Shown here piece after piece: positions 1-11,089 of a stretch of DNA of 64,000 bases. This DNA comes from Symsagittifera roscoffensis (lineage: Eukaryota; Xenacoelomorpha; Acoela; Convolutidae): contig NC_087063.1 in the NCBI RefSeq assembly GCF_963678635.1, positions 23,502,701 through 23,566,700 of the forward strand, read 5' to 3'. Numbering within the stretch: position 1 is the stretch's first letter; each line of letters opens with the position of its first letter. The notes under the pieces are model-generated. The model made no database searches and was not told the DNA's origin. It was given only the letters and a program-made list of their open reading frames with translations. Both the position numbers and the translations under genes were made by a program.

Positions 1-504
1 CAAAAAAACAGACAGTAGGGCACTTTAGTGATAAGGATAAAAAATTCTATATTGGCAATTGTGCAATGAAACATTATATGATATAACTGCTTTAAAATAG
101 GAAAAAGTAAACAGGGGATGTAACACTAACGTTTCATGCGTAATAATTAGCATAACCACACGAAGGCGAAGTGGAGCACAGCAGAACTTGCAATAAAACT
201 CAAGCGTATCATTGTATACTAGCGTCTGTAGAAAGACAATTTTAAAAAAATTGGAAAAGAAAAATTCAATTTCAGAAAAACACAACCACCAGCATTTAAC
301 AAGCTTTTAATATTTAGCGATTGGCCATTAAGTCAAAAATACGTGGTTAGACATCAAGTTAGTCGAAAACAAAAAAAGCCACAAGAAATTGTTAAAAATA
401 CGGTAGAAGAAACGAGCCTTCCTCTCCTGGATGTTTAAAAACTAAAATTCAGAGTTATTTTAACTTAGTTGCTTGGAAATCAACGGTTCGAATCCTCCGT
501 CCTG
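1..504. other. AT-rich non-coding left edge
   Basis: No convincing gene. The only open frames are short, AT-rich and without family resemblance. A short stretch near 160-178 (GGCGAAGTGGAGC) recurs near 9,430 and 13,145, so this segment holds at least one fragment of a dispersed repeat. A B-box-like sequence (GGTTCGAATCC, about 485-495) lies just before the first exon but has no matching tRNA body. Confidence 0.5.
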
Positions 505-1141
505 CTATTCATATTTCTCCGTAATAACATGCATAAAAATTTTTTCATCCATTATATCTCCGGGAGCTCCTGCGTTCGAACGTCTGAGATTCTTCGGATC
601 CGTTATTTCCTTCAAAAGATCTAATATCTGATCCATGGCTTTGTTAGCTTCATCTAAATTGTTGGGAATTCCCAAACTGCCATGAATTCCAGAAATGTTC
701 TTCAACTGATTTTTGAGATCATCTATTTTAGCGCTATTCTCGGCGAGATAATCGAAAATCTCGTCAATACTTGTGATCTCACTTTTACTGGGTGTACACT
801 CTTTACTTACGTTGAGATGTATCCGCATTGATGCGCATCCATTTTCAAATGGAACCCAAGAATGCACCTCAAATTTTGCTTCATCTATGATTTCCCCATT
901 AGGATTCGTACCAGTAGCCACAAGGAACTCTAGGAAATAGCGAAGCCATAGACCAACGTGTAGGATATCCACTGAGCGTATCTTTCCAACGTTCACTAAT
1001 TGTGGCAAGGTCTCAATTGTGGTACTATTTTGCTCAAAATCGTTCAAAATAACTGATCGCAGATACACCCCACGTCCATCTTCGCCATTCAGTGTGATGA
1101 ATTCAATTGAAGAGTCATTTTTGTTGTTAGATAGCACTTCT
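505..1141 (-). CDS. Unrecognised protein, probable 3'-terminal exon
   Basis: A 210-codon open frame with balanced, non-repetitive composition, ending in TAG at 505-507. I do not recognise the family. The first part looks like a folded beta/alpha domain; residues about 125-175 form an acidic, Leu/Ile-rich helical stretch that may be a short coiled coil, followed by a charged tail ending ITEKYE. No signal peptide or membrane segment is visible. No in-frame ATG begins the frame: the apparent first codon is GTG, and the frame stays open about 80 bases further upstream to a TGA. A plausible splice acceptor (CAG at 1,144-1,142) suggests this is the last exon of a gene whose earlier exons lie to the right or are lost. 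It is transcribed away from atlastin and could be nested in or adjacent to it. Codon use resembles the atlastin exons rather than the AT-rich flanks, which supports it being real. Confidence 0.5.
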
Positions 1142-2006
1142 CTGCTTGTGATCAGTAGATTGTATTCGTAAAATTTGAATCCAAAAACAAACGCAACATT
1201 GTAAAAACCGAGCGCATGTCAAAACTCGATGACTTATAAGAAGAAGAAGAATTTATTTCTCCATATAGTTGATAATACAAGCATCAATTTATGTAAATTA
1301 TTAAATCAACAAAATGAAGGGGATAGACAAAAGGCGCAGTATGTGCCTACTTGACGTCTACCCGTTGAACAAATTAGGATTGCAACTAAGTAATAAAGAT
1401 AAATTTATATTCGAATAAAAATAGGATTGTGGGGAAAAAATTTATTTTCCCCTAAAATTAAGCCCTCATTAAGGAATAGTTATTACATCTAGTCCTGTCA
1501 TTTCGGCCAATTCTCATTCCAGCTGACGAACTAAGAATATGAGAAAACATGAAAAAAAAAAATCTGTTTTTTTATTTTTTTTTAATTTTCTAAAAAATGC
1601 GATTTCTCGAAAACTACAAGGATTTGGAGGGTCATATTTTCAGCATAGAATCGCAACCCTAGAATGGTTGTTTGATAGCATTTAGCCAGCGGGTACAATT
1701 TTTTAAAAATAAAAAATTCAAAGAAATATGTTTTGCACCAACTCGTAATTGCCACAAATGAAATTATCTTTAAACTTATGGACGAAACTGTATTATGATT
1801 TATGATTTCAAGTTAACTTATCACGACGAAATATGCAGATTTTTCTTCTCATTTCTCATTGTATCCAGCCATTTGAAATGTTTTATTTTTCTTGAGATTT
1901 CATTCAGAAAAATTGGCGTGGAAGGCAATACATACCCCTCCCCTCTGCTCTGAAGCAAGTAAACCTAGATTAAACAAAATGGACGAAATATTTTGTATTT
2001 ATGCAG
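1142..2006. other. Non-coding DNA with satellite-like and GAA-tailed repeat fragments
   Basis: Positions 1,236-1,260 hold an (AAG)n run followed by AATTTATTT, resembling the 3' tail of a short retroposon. Positions about 1,595-1,685 match the monomer of the 11.1-12.3 kb satellite (CTCGAAAACTACAAGGATTTG). Atlastin exons for the P-loop should lie here or further upstream, but I find none. The frame 1,892-2,006 is open into the first atlastin exon but does not align with atlastin and is probably intron. Confidence 0.45.
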
Positions 2007-3746
2007 GTAGTTTTGACGACACTCAGACTACGAATGACTGTGCGATCATTTTCGCACTGGCCACTCTGGTCAGTTCCTGCCAAGTGTACAACATCAGTCA
2101 CACAATCAGAGAAGACGACATCTCAAACCTACTCTACTTCACACAAGTAAGCAGTTAGATTTCATTCTCATTCTCTTTCATTCTCACCAATGCCCACAAA
2201 TACAAAATAAAAAACACTTAAAAGCTTTTAAAATCGAACAATATTTGTGATGGTGAAATGAATTTGAAGAAAGGTGAAAAACATCCTGGTGTCGCAAAAT
2301 ATAAAGGGTTTCTCAGCACAAACACTGCCTAAAAGGTGCTAGAACAATAGCAAACTTCAGACAGGCCAGCTGCATTTGAAAAATTCTTCGATTCGCGGAA
2401 ACAAAAATATTTTACTTTGATGCTTATTTTATAGATAATTTCACCTTTTTCTAAACAAAGAAGAGAAAAAACATGTTTTGTTTGAGTATGGCAAAATGGC
2501 GAAAGAAGACGAGAAACAAATAGCCGATAAGCACAAACCATTCCAACGACTGCTGTTTCTAATCCGTGACTGGAAATCACCTTCTAGTCACCCTTTCGGC
2601 CAAGAGGGTGGGAGAGAGAAACTAGCTGCCGCCCTCAAGGTCACAGCGAAGAGCAACGATGAAGTAGTTTATTCACGAGAGCGACTCAATAGATTCTTTC
2701 AGGACATCGAGTGTTTCCTGTTACCTCATCCGGGGCTAAAAGTTGCCACAGGAAAGTGACCAGGATTAAAAAGACCAAATCTCACCAGTACCAAAAAAAG
2801 GGTTATGAAATTGACGATAAATTTTTCATTTTTCATGGTAGTGACTTAAATCTTATTATGCCTGTAATTCGGTAAATTTTGAAAATACTCATTTATACTT
2901 GAGCCGATTGCTTTTTTCTGAATTTCATACAGGCATCTAGTTATAGGATCATCAGGATAAAAATAAATCCTCGTCACGGAAACAGGAGCCAAATTTACGG
3001 GTAATACCGACGAAATCGAGGAAAACTTCCTGCACCACTTACAAAACCTAATTCGACTCCTATTAGACGACGAACATCTTCAACCGAAACAACTAGCGGG
3101 CAAAGACTTGACATGCGGCGAACTTTACACTTGTATTGAATCCTACATGAAGGTTATTTCTTCCGGGAAATTACCAACTTTGAAAAACTGTTTCTTGGCA
3201 ACAGCAGAAGCCACTCATTTAAACGCGTTAACCGAAGCCCTGGATTATTATCACAAATCAATGCAGAATGTTTGCGGTGGTTCGAAATCTTACGTCAACG
3301 AAAAGCAACTCGAAAAAGTACACGAGCAAGTTTCGAAAGCTGCCGATAACCAATTCTTAGCCACTAAACGAGTCGGTGGGAGTGTTTTTGAGAAAAATTA
3401 CCGAAACAAACTTCAGGAAAAAATGAAAGACGCTGGGAAAGAGTACCATGAAATAAATAAAAGCAAGAAACTTACCATGGCTGTCAGTACACCGGTTAAA
3501 TTAGTTGTTCTGTTGGCTTTTCTGGCATTGGTTTGGACTATATTTTCATTCACACATATCAAAATAGCGGCATCGGTAATCAAGATTATAATCTGGATCT
3601 TAACTGCAATGTTGGCTTTATGGTGGACAGTTTCCCTTGCCGGAGTTCTGAGCCCAGTGCGGATCATGATTGACAAAGCAGTCGATATAGTATGGAAGGT
3701 TACCTTCTCAATCATTATGAAAGAATTACTACGCAGAATTCACTGA
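2007..3746 (+). CDS. atl: Atlastin-like dynamin-family GTPase (5'-incomplete, three exons)
   Basis: Atlastins are ER-membrane GTPases that tether and fuse ER tubules. Three exons read as a continuous atlastin: 2,007-2,146 (G-domain piece beginning SFDDTQTT and running through QVYNIS), 2,487-2,751 (YGKMA, then the G4 motif RDW, then LLPHPGLKVAT) and 2,986-3,746 (middle three-helix bundle with ATAEA and CGG motifs, two membrane segments near the end, and a short amphipathic tail ending in TGA). Intron 1 is GTAAGC...TTTGAG. Intron 2 fits the protein only if read as GA-AG (see separate entry). The acceptor at 2,006/2,007 would complete a G3 DTQG glycine codon, so an upstream exon must exist. The P-loop exon is not visible in the 870 bases before it, so the gene is split by a long intron, or the 5' part is missing. 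The tail keeps the hydrophobic hairpin and the helix needed for fusion. Family identity is secure; whether the gene is complete is not known. Confidence 0.85.
2752..2985 (+). other. Candidate GA-AG intron in atlastin
   Basis: Both sides of this 234-base intron carry the hexamer ACAGGA. Any GT-AG choice (GT at 2,756) leaves the downstream atlastin exon out of frame, with an immediate stop. Placing the boundary inside the shared hexamer restores an ungapped match to atlastin (17 residues between the KVA and NF landmarks, as in vertebrate atlastin). The shift that ends in a normal AG is GAAAGT...AACAG, a GA-AG intron. Because of the six-base homology the boundary cannot be fixed from DNA alone. 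Confidence 0.5.
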
Positions 3747-5604
3747 CCATGGCAACTGAAGTCATAATATGTTAGCCATGTTTTCATTTCTGGCCGTTTT
3801 CATTATAATAAGGACATTTAGAAATTAAGCCGACAAATTAGCAGCAGTTGCCTTCTCAGTCTGCTTGTATGAAGTTTTAAGTCGATAACTTGGAAGTGAC
3901 GAACAAAGACAGTAAGCGGCTCGAAAGGAACGTGCATTTAAAATACGTTGACAGACATTCTGATGTTGCCATCAGATCAGCCATGCTGATTCAGCTGCTT
4001 TTGTTAAACTAGTTGTTAACTCGGAAAAGTCTATATTCCGATTTGATAATGAACGCTGATTTCTTATGCAGCAAAAAGCCACCAAATATAAACTAAACTA
4101 GCGCATCGAACCTCCGCACTGTTGAAAAAGAGCCTCACGTCCTTCCATCTTAGCCAAGATTGCTTGAAAGTCGTTCAACACTGACCACAAACATCTTTAA
4201 TATTTAAGTAATTAAAGACTTTCGTTTAACATATAAACCTGAATTGAACTAAAACATAGCAAAAACATTGGGAAAAAAGACGTCGAACGCAAGTAAATGG
4301 ACTTACAGCTCTTTGAATTTCAAGAGAAATTTTTGATAATACTTTTTTTGATAAAGTTAACCCAATTTGAGGTAAAATTTTAATTCAGCTAAGAAATGTG
4401 AAAACTAAATTCCACTTTGGAAGATAGAATTCCATCGCGTTTTTCGTGATCATTATATTTTGGTGTTCGATAGAGGAGTTTGTCTTTCTTTTTACACAGA
4501 AACGAAGCTGCGCTTCTCAAACACTTGCAAGAACACAACCAAAAAGCAGCTATCAAGTGAAATTAAAAAAAGTAGAAATAAGCCTCGAATTAGCAAAAAC
4601 TCTACGAATCGGATTCGAATCTGCGACCTAGCAAATTTGAATCTCACGCACTAACCACTCAGCCACGAATGCTTGAAACCCCCAAAACTAGCTACCAATA
4701 ACGCAGCTACGACTAATAAATTGCCATTTCGATGCAGTAAAAGTGACACCAAATACAAAAAGACACAATTTTGCATGTAATAAATTGGAAAGTATAAAGC
4801 CAAATTATGTATAAGTTATGCATTTCACAAAAATTATGTATTACAGTGAGTTGGAAAACTTCCGAAATCGAGCTTTTTATCATTGTACTGCTGTTTGAAG
4901 CAAATAAGTTTTTTCGGTTCATTTGATGAATTAAAAATGCATCAGCTGTGTTAACTTTTTACTAATCAATTATCAAAGCACATATGATATTATACTGCTA
5001 CCGCAGCCTACCGATTCAAAAGTGCCACCAAAAGTAGCACTTCAATATGCAACTTAGATTAGAAAAAAGAAAGCTCGTACTAATACACTTTGCTTCGCAA
5101 GTGTAAACAAAGAAAATAAACTGAAAAAGCAATCAAAAGTCAAACCGCAAAAAAAAATGAGTTTGATCCTGAACAAATTTTGAAACTTTTACCGAAAAAA
5201 ACTGAATAAATCATCGCGACCTATCTGAGAGTCTGAACTACGTTCATCGACTCTTAAAAAGAAATCAAAAGTCAACCCGAGAAAAAATCAAATTTGACCG
5301 TGAATTAATTTTCAGACTCCTTTCTAAAAAAACAACAAACAAAATCAACACGACTTATATAAGTGTCTACACTGCGTTCATTGACACTTAAAAACGTAAT
5401 TTTACACTTTTGAACAACATTTTTACCTACTATCTATTGTGTTAAAAGTTTTCGACATTTGAGATTGTTTTGAAACCTTAATCAAAATCTAGACTGACTC
5501 GTAATCAAACGATATTCCTTTTTTCGAGATTTCAGTCAAATTGAACAAGCCTAGAAAACAACTAGTTACAAAAATATAAATTTGATCATTTCTAATTTAA
5601 CTCG
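3747..5604. other. Non-coding AT-rich DNA with dispersed repeat copies
   Basis: No gene is supported. Positions about 4,330-4,500 carry one copy of a dispersed repeat with the signature GATAG(T/A)GGAGTTTG near its end, also seen at about 13,646, 14,831 and 15,601. Positions 5,130-5,260 and 5,260-5,400 are two successive diverged copies of a second module, with 'aaaagtcaa(a/c)ccg' at one end and a 'gagtctgaactacgttcatc' block at the other. The same module recurs near 8,740-8,910 and 14,880-15,020. Confidence 0.5.
4605..4674 (-). repeat. tRNA-like sequence (degenerate, SINE head or tRNA pseudogene)
   Basis: On the minus strand there is a good A box (TGGCTGAGTGGTTAGTGC) followed about 30 bases later by a B box (GATTCGAATCC), the internal promoter layout of a tRNA gene. 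The acceptor and T stems do not pair cleanly and no convincing anticodon arm can be drawn. It is therefore more likely a tRNA-derived repeat head or a decayed tRNA than a working gene. Confidence 0.4.
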
Positions 5605-7232
5605 TTAACTCTTCGAGCCTATTGTAAACAAAACAATTAAAACAATTAATCCGACTGAAAAAATAGCTTCCACACCAAACGGAGGCCCAGTCGTAGATCC
5701 AGTTTGACTGGTGGATCCTGCTCTAAGTCTTGCTCTACTCTCTCTGGCTGCTTCCAGGCCTTTACTGACTGCTTTCCGTCTGTTTTCGGCTTCTGTGCTG
5801 TTTTTGTTTTCAGGCATCCAGCTGCCGGTATTTTTGCCGTAGTGGCCTATTGACCATAGCTCGTAATTGTAGCCGAACTTGTGCAGTTCACTCGGATCTA
5901 TTGGGTTCTTTTTCGCAACTAGTATTCTTCCTTCGTTGCTACGAAATTTTTCGTTGCTATATTCTGAATCGCGCCGCCTAAAACAATGAACGCTGATCTA
6001 TAGACAAGACAATTCACACTTTTTTAAAGCGCGAATCGATTATTAACGGCTATTTCAGAAACACAAAACTCAAGAAACACACTCAAACGAATACCTAATT
6101 TCGCAATTTGACGGATGCAATAATTAGGCGACTAAGCCTATATAAAATCAGCTTAAGCCTTTTGCAAAAATGCGAAATGGACCTACCCGGATTCAAATTA
6201 TCTACCTAAAGGCGGTCAAATCTCAGATGTTATTTCTAGGCTAGCTGTATAATTTAGCAGACCAGACCATCGATTGGACTCAATATGAAGCATATTGAGA
6301 CACGGAACATTCTCACGTGCCAAATCTGTCATGTTTCTATAGTACTCGATTGCAATACAAGTGCTCCGAGAAGTTTAATCGGCTCTTTTTCCTCCCCCCC
6401 CCCCACCTCACACGAGCTTCAATGTACTAGAGTAACAAGTGGCTTTACGAGGTTGAGTATGAAGACCAAATATGTTTGTCGTGGCCTTATTAGTCTGTAT
6501 ATAAATTTTCATAACAATTGGACAATGTGGTCAACAAATTTGCATTTAAAAATTTGCAGGTGGGGGGGGGGGGGGGGGGAAGGAAAATGAGCCGAGCCGT
6601 TTAATCTCTCCCCAGCTAAAAAATGTTCTCCACTAAATACTAATATTAATTTTCATGACAAACTCGTGTCTTTGTTTTACTTGCTAAAAAATCTCTACCC
6701 CCAAATCTACGTGAAATATCATGCCTTTTCTGAATGTGGAAGGTGGGCGTTACACAGATGAACATGTCTTGTTCGAGTTCGTTATAAGCACTTACGCCGC
6801 GTACTCCTGTTTCTGTCTCATTCTAAACTGCTGCTGTCCGAGCGGACTCTCACTAAGCCTCAACTCCTGGTCGTAACTAGTCCGTTGATCTTCATCACTC
6901 AGTACAGAGTATGCCTCATTCGCTCTTTTGAACTTCTCAACCGAAGAGCCCGAGGTTCGTTTATCTGGATGATGTGCCTTCGAGATATCATAAAAGGCCT
7001 CCTTGATTTGCGACTGTGTCGCAGTTTGCGAGACTCCAAGCACTTCGTAGTAACTTTTCTGCTTATTATCTATTCTGGTACTACTGCAAGCGCGCTTTGA
7101 AAACAGGAAGTGGGATGCTTTTTGAGCATTTGAAAGATGTTGGGTCCTGATGATTCTGAGGTTCTGCTGGAAGTGAGGTGTCAGGGTGCAGACGCTGTAA
7201 TATCGTCGGCACATGCATCTGCAACTACTCAT
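5605..7232 (-). CDS. DNAJC30: DNAJC30-like mitochondrial J-domain protein (two exons)
   Basis: Exon 1 is 7,232-6,796 and exon 2 is 5,977-5,605. The intron has a strong GTAAGTG donor and a TTTTAG acceptor, and joining restores the frame through an Ala codon, giving about 269 residues. Residues 1-55 are rich in Arg, Ser and Cys with almost no acidic residues, a typical mitochondrial targeting peptide. Residues about 59-123 are a complete J domain (YYEVLGV at the start, HPD at 88-90, then FKRANEAYSVLSD). The C-terminal half contains FGYNYELW-HYG and ends in a single hydrophobic segment of about 18 residues plus SKS. This J domain plus C-terminal membrane segment is the DNAJC30 layout; DNAJC30 is a mitochondrial inner-membrane J protein linked to ATP synthase and complex I maintenance. 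The HPD motif is intact, so Hsp70 stimulation is expected. Assignment to DNAJC30 rather than another small mitochondrial J protein rests on layout and is less certain than the J domain itself. Confidence 0.75.
6373..6606. repeat. Fold-back element with poly-C/poly-G arms, inside the DNAJC30-like intron
   Basis: The left arm (6,373-6,407, GTTTAATCGGCTC followed by TTTTTCC and an 11-C run) is inverted at 6,558-6,606 (a G run of about 18, then AAGGAAAATGAGCCGAG and TTTAATC). The spacer is about 150 bases with no coding content. The arms resemble the outer arms of a MITE. It sits wholly in the intron, so it need not affect the protein. Confidence 0.6.
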
Positions 7233-10200
7233 CTGAAACGTCAGAACATCACGTCAACCTGTTCTGCCAGTAAATACTTATTTTCAAACTACCTTTCTCT
7301 GCTCTTGATCTTAGCATTCTGTTGGAGAAATTGCAGTAATGGCCCAATAAACATGAAAAAATTGATGTTCTTTTTGTTAGTTGCCATTTGCAGGATTTCC
7401 ATTTTCACCGACAAAAATATTGAGCCATCCAGATGTTTGGGCCAAATTGCTCCTCTGTTTCACAATTCCAACTAGTCGAATTGGACACAAGTAGCAATTG
7501 CAGAGTTAAGTTTAACCTAGTCAAAAATAAACATAAAAAAATCATTTGTCGTCCAGTTGCAGATCCTTATGCCTCTCAAACTCTCAATTTTGACTTTTAC
7601 TAATAGTTTAAGATATTAACAAGCCTATCTACATTTCGCAAATTCAAGCTGCCAAAATGACAAAAAGGAGCTCAAAAACTCAACAAAAAAATGAAAGCAG
7701 GCCTGCACAAAAACCTTGCGACCGGCGGTAGATATAAACCACCATCTTCTGCGTCATCGGCAAACAATCGGACAGTCCACTCAGTCACTGAGACCTTTTG
7801 AATGACTAGGACTGCAGTCATGTTTTCGTTAATAAAGTTGAAATTGCAGTAGAATTAGATAGTAAGTTCATTCAACTCCGTGTGATTTAGTGTGAAAATG
7901 GAAAATTCAGACGTTTTTTTCCACACTGCGAAAACTTTTTGATATTTTTGCAATCCGAAATGCGACTAATAGGACTTCAAAATGATTAATACTTGAGACT
8001 CTTTTCCACTCCCCACCTTTCAAATTCAGTATTGAAAACCATTTTAACATTGTCAGTATGCAATAAAATTTGGCCAGTGAACATATTTTTTCTTCACCTT
8101 GCAACGTAACATCACGCGTTTAGCCATAATCACACGTTAAACAACTATAAAATCTTAAAGGTGGGGGGAAAGTGGAAAAGCCATACTTGATTAACAGCAA
8201 ATTTTTCTTGAAGTGCGTAAAATCGGGTGAAAAACTCCGTTGAAAACAAAACACTACGCAATTCCATCCCGTTTCCCACCAACAGCGTTCAACCAATACT
8301 AAAAAAGTAATAACCATAACCAGGCAACAACTTTTACGTTTTATTTAGCGGATACTCAATGAGAAGCGAAAAAAATATGCTATTAAATCGCCTCATATCT
8401 TAAATCGAATCAATTGAATGACTTAAATGCAATTTGAGGTTCAAGAATATTTATTGACCCATTTTGAAAAATTGGATTAATAAGCATTTTATCTTATTCC
8501 ACAGGGATACCAAAACTGGGATATCGTGCCATTTATGCTTTAGTAATTGGAAAGCGTAATTTGCCTTCCTTTAACAAGCGAATTTGAATGGAACGTTAAC
8601 AGAAATCAAAACTTATTATAAAATTTCTAAATTTCTAAGTGATTATAAAATTTTTAAGATTTCCAAGTCAAGAAATCAAAAAAATTAAGCCGAAAATTCG
8701 AATACCTAAATTGAATTTTTGACTTTTTCCTGGAAAAAGGACGAACAAACCAACACGAACAATATATGAGTTTTCATTACGAACAATGACATATAAAGGT
8801 CAAACCGCTGAAAATCAAATTGCAGCTAGAATCACTTTTAGAATTTTAATAAGACGGAAAAACATCAACGCGACGTATTCAAGTGTCATCTCCACGCTCA
8901 TCAACACTCAAAGATCTTGACACTCAACGATCTTGACACTCAACGTTCATTGATTATTACTTACGAACCTGAACACAGAGGCGAAGCTGAGCATCTCACC
9001 TTTTTCGATAAAATATGTATTTGATTGAAACAGCAAGACTTTCAAAAACGATCAAAGAGGACCGTTGAAAAAGCAACAAAAAAAACCAAAAAGAAAAAAT
9101 CAAATTCTTGTATGATTATAAATTTATTTATGTTTTTTCAAGATTTCCAAGTGGGGTTGATTTAGAGCACACAAAAATCTGGGTCCTAAGTCTTATCGAT
9201 CTCATAAATATTATCGGAAATTTGTAGGAAAAAAAATCAAGTAATAAAGCCCACAACAATGAAAGCCGGTAGCCAATCAGTCGAATATCAACAAAATTGT
9301 TCGACAAAATCTTTTTGGAAAAAAATACATACTGCCCAAACAGTATCCACAAAGCAATATATATACTGAGAGCAAGTTGATATACACGATTCGAAAACTT
9401 AACCATCAGTAAAAAAATAAGCAGATTTATCACAGCGGCGAAGCTCAATTTCGCACCACTTGCGATACAAAGTAAGAAAATCGCTATGTCGAAAAAACTC
9501 GATCTATCAAAATTAATAAGGCTAGTTTTGAAACAAAAGCATGCCACGACGATATCAGAGGAAATTAGCATCGGAAAAAAATTTAGCGAGCGGTAACAAA
9601 GACAAAAAACCTTGTCAGAAGAACTTTAAGCCGAAAAAAAAATAACAAGACTATAGACTTTTCAGAAGTTAACAAGTCACCTCAAAGCATATACGCAAAA
9701 CTCATTTGCTAGTCAATATGAGCTCAAAAGGCCGATTTATTATATGCCGAGACTCATTTAGACAAAAGAAAAAAAGTCGAAAAAAAATTAAGACTAATAA
9801 AAAATTATTAAATCCCCCTCACCCTCAACACACACACTCACACATACAAACTTTTCTTCTCGTTGAAAGACGCAATATGAGGCCATTAAGCCAATTTATT
9901 ATATGCTGAGACCTATCAAGCAGGAAAAATAGATAGAAAAAAGCCGGAAAAAAATAATTATCATGAAAAACTTTAATTTGTATCTATTTTTTTTAGCATT
10001 TTGTGCGATGCAGATGAGAGCATTAAAAATATGGTTTCCTTGAAACTACTTAAAAAGAAATCAATAAGCCAATTTCATTTAAGCAAAATAAATTTGAACC
10101 GGAATCATTTACGCAAAATAAAGTGTTTAAGCAAAAAAATAACAAAAAAATATAAGAAGTCAAGGTTAGTAAAAATACAAACAGCAGTGAAAAAATTTAA

Positions 10201-10348
10201 TACTAAAAGCAACTGCAACGTAATCCGCGTGCAGCAAAAAAAAAACACTTCTATGAGGTGGCAACTAAGCCGACAAAACAATAGCAAACAAATAATAAAC
10301 AGACAATTTTTTCGGAACGTAATAAAAATAATGAATTGTTTGCAGGCT
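7233..10348. other. Gene-free AT-rich DNA with dispersed repeat copies
   Basis: No gene is supported. Long A/T-biased open frames (for example 9,128-9,571 on the minus strand, hydrophobic) have composition explained by AT richness. Recognisable content: a G-run motif near 8,160, a copy of the 'gagtctgaac'-type module at about 8,740-8,910, the GGCGAAG(C/T) ... CACTTGCGATACAA block near 9,432-9,470 (also at 13,144-13,182), and a short (CA)n-like tract at 9,825-9,845. Confidence 0.5.
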
Positions 10349-10575
10349 AGTATACTAAGTAGTAGATGTTGGCGGTTAAGTGGGGGAGGGGGGAGGTGGA
10401 GGTCCCCCATGTTTTAAAATAGGGAATAGAGCATTCGCTCTTCCATTGAAGACTCTATACCCAATGTTAATACATAGCTGAAAGAGCGAATGCTCTATTC
10501 CCTATCCTGAAACATGGGGGACCTCCACCTCCCCCCCCCCCACTTAACCTCCAACATCTACTACTATACTAGTAG
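10349..10575. repeat. Palindromic fold-back (MITE-like) element
   Basis: Two arms of about 95 bases (10,349-10,443 and 10,478-10,575) are nearly perfect inverted copies around a 35-base spacer. The arms begin CTAGTATA...AGTAGATGTTGG, then contain GTGGGGG(A)GGGGGG and GGTGGAGGTCCCCCATG, and the inner parts share AGAGCATTCGCTCTT. There is no coding potential. The G-rich arm recalls the intronic element at 6.4-6.6 kb. Target-site duplications are not clear. Confidence 0.75.
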
Positions 10576-11089
10576 TGCTCGTTAAAAAACCGCATTTACA
10601 ACCATTAAACATTAGCCTGGGAGATAGTCACGAGACCTTCTGGTCCGTTTTCAGACTTCTCTGAGCGGAAACATTAAATTGTTAATTTAAATATTTCAAA
10701 TATTTCCTGATTTAAAACTTTAAACAGGCCAAATAATTCCTGTATGAAAAAACTACAGCTTGTTGTCAGATTCAAAAACAGGACTTTTGTCCTGAGTCAT
10801 ATTCGATAACTCCAAACTAAGTTTGCAGGAGAATAAGAAACGCGAAATCTTCATGAACAAAGGTACCACCTGAGTAGCTATGAACACCACCTGAATAGGT
10901 TTTCTCAGTCCTGTGAACAAAGTTAAAGTTATATACGAGAGATCAACTCATCGCGAGCGTAAAAAAGAAAATTTAACAATAAATTTTTTCTTTGACAAAC
11001 ATTTATGTCATGATTGTTCAATAAACTAGCGTGTAACGCACCTCCGGTACTCAATTTTTAACAACTCATAATAAACCGCATATATTGTA

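Noticed and set aside
485-515. tRNA B-box-like sequence GGTTCGAATCC
   Set aside because: No A box at the right distance and no stems; chance or a remnant.
1892-2006. Extension of the first atlastin exon upstream to 1,892
   Set aside because: The frame is open, but it would give IYAG in place of the conserved DTQG box. The acceptor at 2,006 completes a normal Gly codon instead.
9128-9571. 147-codon hydrophobic minus-strand frame, possible membrane protein
   Set aside because: Composition follows from AT-rich DNA, and the frame overlaps a dispersed repeat (GGCGAAG...CACTTGCGATACAA). No family resemblance.
10001-10417. 138-codon lysine-rich plus-strand frame
   Set aside because: Poly-A-rich DNA gives Lys/Asn bias, and the frame runs into the palindromic element at 10,349. 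Not a gene.
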